This document shows positions 57,701-64,000 of a stretch of DNA of 64,000 bases, one piece after another. The position numbers and the translations under genes are program-made. Source of the stretch: Reticulitermes lucifugus (lineage: Eukaryota > Arthropoda > Insecta > Blattodea > Rhinotermitidae); contig JAKCWW010000185.1 in NCBI GenBank assembly GCA_026260175.1, positions 30,252-94,251 of the forward strand, read 5' to 3'. The notes beneath the pieces are model-generated. The model ran no database searches. It saw only the letters and a program-made list of their open reading frames with translations, and was not told the DNA's origin. Every line of letters begins with the position of its first letter. The stretch's first letter is position 1.

Positions 57701-58992
57701 GTAATTGTGCCTGTTCCAATTTCATGGTTGAAAATTTTGTTAAAATTAATTCCATTCCAATGGAAAATTATATGAATATAACATATTGATTTAGCTTCAA
57801 TAGTATGGCCATATACAGCGAGTGTACATACGAAAGGAGAGAAAGCTCGCACAAGAGGGTTAGGCCTCTTATTGAAAATAATTTTTAATTTTTATGGGCG
57901 TTGGAGTATTCCGATATTAAAAACGAGGTTTCGTGAAAAAATCGTTTTGGCAACTCGGGACATTTGCGTGTAGATCGAAACAATACTGGAATATTTTTGA
58001 GGGTATTGCATAGTGCTGTTTTGGCATGTGTGGAAGATACTGGGCCTTTCAAAACTGAAAAACTGGCGTGGTATTACAAGGATTATGAATACCTCTCAGC
58101 AGCCAATCTGTTCTACCCATAGAAGTCTACGACTAACGGTAACAGGCACTGCAGTAGTTTGATCAAAATATTTCTCCTACCGAGTCGGGAAGAATATATT
58201 TTCTTGTGCTGAGAAGGAGTGGAATAGTACTCCATGCACCAGCGAACGTTAATGGCGTAATATTCATTTGAAGGCCTTGCAACTTAACGTATTGAAAAGC
58301 CGTGCCGCGTTTGGGCTATTAATGCCCGCCCTGTCACCGCGGAATATCGGGTTCTGGTGGACGAAGTGGCTCTGGACACGTTTTTCTCCAAGTATTTTGC
58401 TTTCTTACTGTCAGCGCCTTATACCAATGCTGCATATTCACTTATTTATCTGTCACAGACGCTCTGTATTCTTAGAAATTGAAAGAGTCGTTAAATGACA
58501 CACTTAAAAATCCACGTAATGGGGTTACACAAGGGCCTTTTCCACGAGGCTTCCCCACAAACTCTTATTCAGCTTATCTTAACATTCTGGATTTAATTAC
58601 ACCAAAAGTTAGGCTTTATTTTGAAATTTTATCCAACCTGTAGGGTGTTTTACTTTTGAGGGCGGTTTTAAAATTCATGCTCTTTTTTTTATTAAGATAT
58701 ATATAGAGTTTTCGTAGGCCATAAAGAGAACTGGGTATAGCCCAATTACGCTTAATAAGTATCACACCTCTGATTTTGTTGTAATACATTTTGTGAATTA
58801 TCGCAAAATAATTTAGTAATAAGTTATTTTTGCGTATAAAAATGATATAATTTTTTGTGTTGTAAGTTGACTTAAATTTCGCTTGCAGGCAGTGTAGTTA
58901 AAACTACTGTATTCTCTTAAGTTTTAATTGATTTTTTTCCAATTCTAGGTGACGATGAAGCGCTGGAGCATGCCGATTCGTTTTTCCAGAAG
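48096..58992 (+). CDS. BicC: Bicaudal-C, N-terminal exons (partial)
   Basis: Exon 1 (48096-48306) encodes MHPDQKGSDTLSQVSDGG to the signature EERFRVDRRKLEHMIL, the conserved entry to the first KH region of Bicaudal-C. A split Gly codon joins it to exon 2 (58949-58992), GDDEALEHADSFFQK, matching the family's EDFFQK. The intron is 10,642 bp with GT and AG ends. Only 85 codons are in the window; I found no later exon before 64000, so intron 2 exceeds 5 kb. BicC binds mRNA through KH domains and recruits the CCR4-NOT deadenylase, with roles in oogenesis and axis patterning. The start is the first ATG after a short 5' leader with AAAATG context. Confidence 0.9.
48307..49240. other. BicC intron 1, 5' part
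   Basis: AT-rich intron sequence with no recognised element. Confidence 0.4.
49244..49268. repeat. (TG)n microsatellite
   Basis: About 12 TG units, followed by a G-rich stretch. Confidence 0.85.
49790..49865 (-). repeat. Penelope-like end, single
   Basis: ACAAAACTTCGGTTCGTC and GAACCATCTTCAAGGAG, read in reverse, give CTTGAAGATGGTTC...GAACCGAAG, the shared motif. One arm only. It lies in BicC intron 1. Confidence 0.5.
50048..50390 (-). mobile_element. LINE (RTE-like) 3' end containing an assembly gap
   Basis: The minus strand reads QKYLESFEMWCWRRMEKIS, then the gap, then LKEKRRYWKLKEETLDRTLW to RGYGPVVRQTTD and a stop. It is the same family as 40875-42175 and retains the block deleted there. 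The 156 N (50164-50319) cover roughly the VRNEEVLHRVKEE to RRKQL segment, probably lost to repeat collapse. Confidence 0.8.
50164..50319. other. Assembly gap (156 N)
   Basis: The run of N is inside a LINE tail. Frames drawn through it are meaningless. Confidence 0.95.
50391..51489. other. BicC intron 1, no recognised element
   Basis: Only short chance frames. Confidence 0.35.
51490..51620 (+). repeat. SINE-like head
   Basis: GATCTAGTTGACTCATTCGTC and TGCTTCGAATCTCGGCC are placed as A and B boxes. The related 3' part is at 52085-52172. The intervening 460 bp are probably body plus unrelated sequence. Confidence 0.4.
52085..52172 (+). repeat. SINE (family E) 3' fragment
   Basis: CGTCCACATCTTATGTCA, then CCGACAGCATCATTAAATAAA, matches the 3' end of the SINE at 62016-62243. 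Confidence 0.4.
52215..52468 (+). mobile_element. tRNA-derived SINE (family B), with target duplication
   Basis: The head GCGCGGTCTAATGCTTGGG and B box GGGTTCGAATTCC are tRNA-like. The body ends in GGGGCTGTCGAGCCATAAAA. The 12-bp ATTATTACGCTC repeats exactly at 52203-52214 and 52469-52480. It lies in BicC intron 1. Confidence 0.88.
53481..53874. mobile_element. hAT-type MITE, copy 2
   Basis: A 394-bp partner of the element at 44798, with ends CAGGTGCGCCCC and (reversed) CAGGGGCGCACC. Flanks CTGTACAT (53473-53480) and CTCTACAT (53875-53882) differ at one of 8 bases. No transposase. It lies in BicC intron 1. Confidence 0.9.
54712..54752. repeat. (GT)n microsatellite
   Basis: About 20 uninterrupted GT units. 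Confidence 0.95.
54903..54953. repeat. (GTTT)n / (CTTT)n microsatellite
   Basis: GTTT units change to CTTT units part-way through. Confidence 0.9.
55060..55253 (-). mobile_element. 194-bp Penelope-like foldback element with 12-bp target duplication
   Basis: 55097-55252 is an inverted repeat: TTTACATACACCAACTGGAT...AAAACATATTTAAA and its mirror, around CATATGTCGGG. The left 37 nt (55060-55096) are unpaired and homologous to 23652-23692. Identical ATAAAGGTAATT flanks stand at 55048-55059 and 55254-55265. No hairpin motif remains in the centre, so only the outer arm parts were kept. It lies in BicC intron 1. Confidence 0.85.
55266..56684. other. BicC intron 1, no recognised element
   Basis: AT-rich; short frames on both strands with no motif. 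Confidence 0.35.
56685..56970 (+). mobile_element. tRNA-derived SINE (family A)
   Basis: The head GGAGCCGCGATAGCGCAGTC is the most tRNA-like in the window, with the A box at GATAGCGCAGTCGGTA. The body CCAGGCCGGCCCTGGCCTCC and 3' GGGGCTGTACCTCCACTC match the family. It lies in BicC intron 1. Confidence 0.8.
56971..58948. other. BicC intron 1, 3' part
   Basis: No recognised repeat. A 69-codon basic frame at 57296-57505 has no motif. Confidence 0.35.
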
Positions 58993-61505
58993 GTAGGAAC
59001 TAGTCCCTTTTAGCTACATTCTGTGCAAAATAACTCTTCGGCTTATTCAGTGGAGTCTGAAAAAAAGTTCACTTTGTATCTTGTATTTAGTGCTATACCG
59101 TGTTTACAAAACAAATGCCTGTAGAAAAGCTTTGTAGATCACAGACAATACTCGTTATATAGTGGACACATTAGTGATATGCAACCCGCGGGCCAAGACT
59201 CTTTTCGAAAACAATATATGCTCCCCCATCACAATGGAGGGAATTTTTTGGACATCTTGCGAAAATTGCACGCATAATTAAATTTATTGAACAAGGTTTA
59301 CTTTGTAAGAGACTTCGTTCATTGTGCTTGGAAATATTCTGCTTTGGAATCTTCACACCTGGCTGTGGGATTAGTGAGAAAAAATATACGGAGTTTTAAG
59401 CTCCAGCGTCTGCTTTACTCTTGAAGTTTTAATTGTGATATAATAATAAGTGCAATTGTATTTTAATGGTGATTTTTAGGGACTGGAAAACTGCATATTT
59501 CTTAAAAGATATATCAGTGATAGGGAAACTACGTCAAGGTTCAAATTCACATTCTCCCAGTCTCCAAGAATAATGTAAGACTTAGTATTTAAATTACAAT
59601 AATTTTATTGCCATAATACGTGTAATTAACGGCAATTTCATTCAACTTACCGCTTCATAAAAATATTTTCTTGAAAAGTAGAACCTTTAGTGTTAATAAT
59701 TGTTTTGAGGCCCGCGAAGATCTTTGTGGATTTCAAATGGCTCTTGCGTAACATCGAGTTTCCACACGTTGGGCTACATAATTCAGCCCTGATTATAACA
59801 GCTTACAGCCTAATATTTATACATTTTAAAAATATACATGTATTAGGTAAGGGCTTGTGTATAAATATTAATGCCATAAAAATTAAATATTTTCTTTTAA
59901 AATTGAACCATTTGTGTTAAGTTCAGTGAGGATGATGATTTTTTGTAACAACCTTCCCATATTGTACTGGAAAAAGCTCACCTCCCCTTAAAATTTACAG
60001 TTATCATATTAAGTTTTTAGAAATTTATTTAAATAAAATTTATTCGAAATATTTAGATTAGGTTTATTCCCACTCGGAACTTCTCAGGGTCCTCATCTTT
60101 GTCACTTAAAATTTAATGATTTATTTTCGGAGCATATCGTCAAAATCTTGCAAATTTTGTGTCCCTTGCCGCCTGAACCTACGGGCGTATTACTTTGTTC
60201 TCTCTACCCGGAATACTTGCATAGTAATTTACAAGATTACAAAGTGAACATAAAAATTACCAAGAATATTAATGTGGCTCTCACTACACCCTGTGTATTA
60301 CAAGCAAGTTATTTCTATTGTTGGCCGGACACATTTGACAACCATCAAAATACGTGAAGTCTCCTTAAAGGACAGACGCTTTGCAGCCATTGAGTAATGA
60401 CACTGAATTAACAGCGGATCCAGTACAGCATTTGCCCTGCTTGTTTTTCTTTAAGAGCCCAGTATTCATTTAATCAAAATGTGTATATTTCCCACTCAGT
60501 CCGTGTAGGATTTGTTATGGTCGAAACGGTAGAGTCCATGTGGAATTTTTGGTATGTGAAGGGACAATGGGACAGATTTTGCCTGCGAGTACTTCGATTT
60601 TCCCTATCACCTTCATTACACCAGCGTTCCATACTTATCTACAATCGACGCTATATAATCTTAAGAAATTGACGGCTTCCTTATGTAGATACTTCTTTCT
60701 TTCTTCTCCCCCCCCCCCAACCTGCCAAAAATAGCTAAAATTACCATCCGCATTTTACTGGAGAAATTATTATTTAAAATCCGGTATTTATGAGTTATTT
60801 GATTTCAGGCTTCCGCCGCGATGTTCTGTTTTGAAGACCAGCTCCATGCGCTTTTTAGACTTTATATGTTCAAATTTTTCAAAACGTGTATACAATTTAA
60901 ATAATTAATCGCGACATAAAATTCCTTATTGTTATGTATTATAAATTCCAAATTAATATTTTTATCGCAGTGACCTTCTGTGGATGATATTGACCGTCGC
61001 AATAATTCTCACATTATTTGTCACGCTTCTTTCTTTTACAACTCTACGTGTATGAGAAACAGTGCAAAGGCACGTAGGCTATTGCAGATATACAATATGG
61101 ACATTTCACAATATTTTATACATAGTTTGATATCTCAATTCTCATCAAGGAATTTCTGTGTACACTCTTGCTTGCACTTAATGATATAAAATGACTGCGC
61201 GCAACTCTACCGTAATAGGCCTGCATTATCCTTTGTTTGTTTTCCTTTATAAAAGCCTTTATCTTTGACAAAGATGATGGATCGTATTTCTGTCCCTCAA
61301 AAGTGTCCCAACACTGACCTAAGAAAGAGTACTTTTGTAAGTATTTGCGAGAACCTGAACAAGTGGAGGCATAATGAATGACAGGTAGCGCGGCTTCGCT
61401 TTGTATGTTTCACCCACAAAATACTGGAAAAAGATTAGTGAAATATGCTTTGAGTTTGTACATACCCGACGTATGTAATATTGATTCTCATTAAAAGCTA
61501 TCCAA
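58993..61505. other. BicC intron 2, first part
   Basis: No further BicC exon (the WPSKLKIGAKSK region expected next) was found. A poly-C run is at about 60710-60718. A TATA-like TTATAAAAGC at 61249 precedes a short ATG frame with a GTAAGT at 61337; I do not trust this as an exon. Confidence 0.35.
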
Positions 61506-61509
61506 TTAC

Positions 61510-61785
61510 AAGCCTACAAGGACTCCAGAAGGTTGAGGCTACCAGAATTTGTAGACAATCAGCACATAAAGGTGGAAAGGTTGTCTACCCTACGCACTGG
61601 CCACTTTTACCTTCCAAGAGATATTCCTGGTACTTATTTCTGTTAGCGGCTGAGTCGAATCCAGGGCGATAGTGCGGCCGGAAATGAAAATGAAAAATCC
61701 CAATGACCCCATCGGGAATCGAATCCGCGACCTTGCGGCCTGTAGCGCATTGCTCCAACCAACTGCCCCAACCTTTGATTTTCAT
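61510..61785 (-). mobile_element. tRNA-derived SINE (family C)
   Basis: In reverse the head reads GGTTGGGGCAGTTGGTTGGA with B box GGATTCGATTCCC, and the body reaches CTACAAATTCTGGTAGCC. It matches 42826-43255. The right-hand end gives the best tRNA-like A box of this family. Confidence 0.8.
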
Positions 61786-62015
61786 TGGATCAGTATAAAA
61801 TTTACGTTACATGATGCTCAAGTCGAATTCTCTCAGGACGTTAAAATGTCTCATTCATCAAGACACTGGAACATAATGGGAAATGTTGACAACATTAAGA
61901 TGCTTAACTGACTTTTGAAAATACTTATCATGTAACTAAGTGTAACACATAAGTGATAACCATGAGCAGAACAATATCTTTCCTTCTTGATATCTTTGTC
62001 TGACCTAGTTGTTTG

Positions 62016-62243
62016 GTGTAGAGTTGCTGTTCTCGGTTGATAACCAAGAGGTGCCGGGTTCGAAACTCAGCCGCTATATTGGCTTAGGATTTTAGTTTTT
62101 TTTCTCGGTGTCCCCACATAAATGCCACTATAGTACTTTGACTGCTTCCTTCCAAACAATTCCCAATTCTTTACTCACCAATCGTCCTACCATCGGCGTT
62201 ATATCTAAGATTCTGACAGCGTCGTAAAATAAACCACAAATTA
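62016..62243 (+). mobile_element. tRNA-derived SINE (family E)
   Basis: The B box GGGTTCGAAACTC is at about 62058-62070. The body TTTTTTCTCGGTGTCCCCAC and the 3' end GACAGCGTCGTAAAATAAAC are shared with 52085-52172. Confidence 0.55.
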
Positions 62244-62253
62244 TATTCTAGTC

Positions 62254-62400
62254 GTGGGGGTAAAGGCAGCAGGTGCGTAGGGCTGACAACCTTGCCCATT
62301 TCATGTGCCGATTTTCTAGAAATTCTGGGAGGCTCAAACTTCTAGAGCCCTCAGGGGCTCTCCGGGCCTGTATAGGGATTGTTTTACCTTTTTTATACTG
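62254..62400 (+). mobile_element. SINE (family C) 3' fragment
   Basis: GACAACCTTGCCCATTTCAT, TCTAGAAATTCTGGGAGG and the end CCTGTATAGGGATTGTTTTACC match the family C body in forward orientation. The tRNA-like head is missing. Confidence 0.7.
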
Positions 62401-62459
62401 CCATTATTACTGGTATTGCTGTTATTACTACTGCTATTGCTACTACGGCTGCTGCTGTG

Positions 62460-62460
<1 letters not shown>

Positions 62461-62506
<46 letters not shown>
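62461..62506. repeat. (CTA)n microsatellite
   Basis: About 15 units. The Tyr and Ser runs read in frames here are repeat translations. Confidence 0.95.
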
Positions 62507-64000
62507 GTAAGGTTACCCGCTTGCCTTTGCCTAAGCACCACAACTTGAAGGAAGGTAGTGGTACCGTGTAAATAACACGATACCACTAGATGAAAGTGAA
62601 AGGCCAGCTTGAAGTTGAGGCCGCTTTATCCCCAGATAGGAGACTGGATGTCTGTCAGCCGCTATGAAATTTTTAGTGAAAATAATTATAAGTGTGCGTT
62701 ATTTTGCTGGGCATTTAAATCTTATGATAGCAGCGTGAAGAAATATATAGAATTATTAATTCTTATTAAGCAATACGATCTTATTCTTCACTGGACACTG
62801 ACTTTGTCTTGACGGTCACGTTTTTCGTCAGGTATTAACTGCTTTAAATACTTGTCAGAAGGATAGAGTAGCGTTTCATTTGACATTGTCTTAGGAACGT
62901 ACGGATATACTGAGATTACTGTCAAGCCTTATGAATTCTTATTTCGTAACTTTCAAGGGACAACATATATGGACCTATTCGAAACCACGGCCACTTTTGC
63001 TGGTTGAAAATAATTTTATAGAGATTTTTAACCCGTTTAAAAATGAAGAGGAAGACGTAAGAAATACTAGAAAATTAGACGAAAGGGGAAGTCTTAGGAG
63101 AATTGTCACTATTTCTTTCGAGGGTGAGAGCATCACTTATTTAGAAGGTTCTAAGTCTTTGTCTGTCCGTCCTTTTGAGAGAAATAGCATGAAAATGACG
63201 TTGCAATTGCGAGAATTTGAAATAAGGGCCACTGGATTTTGATTTACTGGTTAATGCTAAAGTGCGTAATCTGAAAGCGGCTGTGAATGATAGGTACGTA
63301 GAAATTTAGTTCTCACCTCTCAGAAAATACATCACATGTGAAGTTTATTCGGCCATTGGCTTTCAGAAAAATTACATTCTTTTCTTCTGTAAACCAAGTC
63401 GAAATATGCAGGCGACACGTAGTGTTCTTCATCTTTAATCAGGTGGCGTATTAATAGCTGAAATATCTTCTGATGGAACAGTATTTAAACTTGAGACAGA
63501 TCACTTTTATTTATCGTAGTGTCGAAATTATATGCTGAACATTAGTACTTTTCGCAATCTGCAATGTTATAGCCACAGTGTGCCTTCATTTTCTGCGTCT
63601 GTATATTAAAGAGTGACTGGCGCCATCGACATGTCGAAGTGCCTGCGAAGCTACGGCCTTATGGTCCAACCAGTAGTGCTGGGCTTGCAGTGTTAGCTTA
63701 AGCAAGATATTAGTGTAACCCCTGTGTAGCAAAAATGTAAATATGTACTGAAATACTCTGTGATTTAATAAATATCAACAAAAAGGATTCTGATTTTAGC
63801 ACATGGTCATCTTACCAAGCATACCCAGATTTAAGATCACCTTCGATGCGTACATCCTTCCGTAATTTTCTCGTTTACTTTGCTGGCTACTGCAGGGAGT
63901 AGCCGTGTTCTGTCACCTGATTACTGAGCTCCGTGTGGTCCTTGAAACTGAAGTTCAGTTAGCATGAATATTGGCGCGCCATTGCAATTGGTATACCACA
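62507..64000. other. BicC intron 2, last part in window
   Basis: A 103-codon frame at 62931-63242 (MNSYFVTFKGQHIW...) has a varied composition but no recognised motif, and no matching splice sites were found. Nothing else was recognised. Confidence 0.35.

Noticed and set aside
61260-61340. Short ATG frame after a TATA-like box with a GTAAGT at 61337
   Set aside because: Too short, no homology, and the context is a large intron; probably chance.
62931-63242. 103-codon + strand frame as a possible BicC or nested exon
   Set aside because: It does not resemble the KH region expected next in BicC and has no convincing splice sites.
1-64000. CRISPR array, operon, riboswitch or bacterial-type features
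   Set aside because: The window is a spliced metazoan nuclear sequence; no regular spacer arrays or bacterial gene layout were seen.

Overview
This is a low-density, AT-rich animal chromosome segment with large introns, many short interspersed repeats and three recognisable host genes, all on the + strand. The protein matches point to an insect: the 4E-BP start (MSASPIARQ...) and its C-terminal FQLEI box are of the Drosophila Thor type, and a Lys tRNA sequence has the usual animal form. The LINE tails, which encode versions of DRDRWRAxVxxAMNLRVP, are of a kind I associate with cockroaches and termites. A blattodean is my inference and was not tested.

Layout. 1-13 kb holds one orphan terminal exon (162-305) of an unrecognised gene that ends here, then repeats: LINE tails, tRNA-derived SINEs and a pogo/Tigger-type transposon remnant at 6896-8221. 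13.4-19.6 kb is Thor (4E-BP), three exons, 117 codons. 19.6-26.5 kb holds its 3' flank, a 515-bp hAT element with perfect 8-bp target duplications, decayed LINE tails, a 1.2-kb inverted-repeat element and a GC-rich patch. 26.6-31.8 kb is METTL14, seven exons, 400 codons. 32.0-34.2 kb is a decayed mariner-type transposon split by a 1.07-kb insertion that carries a canonical tRNA-Lys(CTT) sequence. 34-48 kb is intergenic repeats. 48.1 kb to past the right edge is Bicaudal-C, of which only exons 1 and 2 are inside, separated by a 10.6-kb intron.

Thor represses cap-dependent initiation under TOR control, METTL14 is the RNA-binding half of the m6A writer, and BicC is a KH-domain mRNA regulator. 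All three act on mRNA, but I see no sign of co-regulation and take the clustering as chance.

The most unusual structure is a group of short, mostly non-coding inverted-repeat elements. They share a motif of the form CTGANGATGG-stem-CCGAAACRT. Six of them are flanked by direct repeats of about 12 bp, and several carry an asymmetric tail of 31-41 nt on one side. This fits ends of Penelope-like retroelements that move without coding sequence, and the motif resembles a non-canonical hammerhead ribozyme core.
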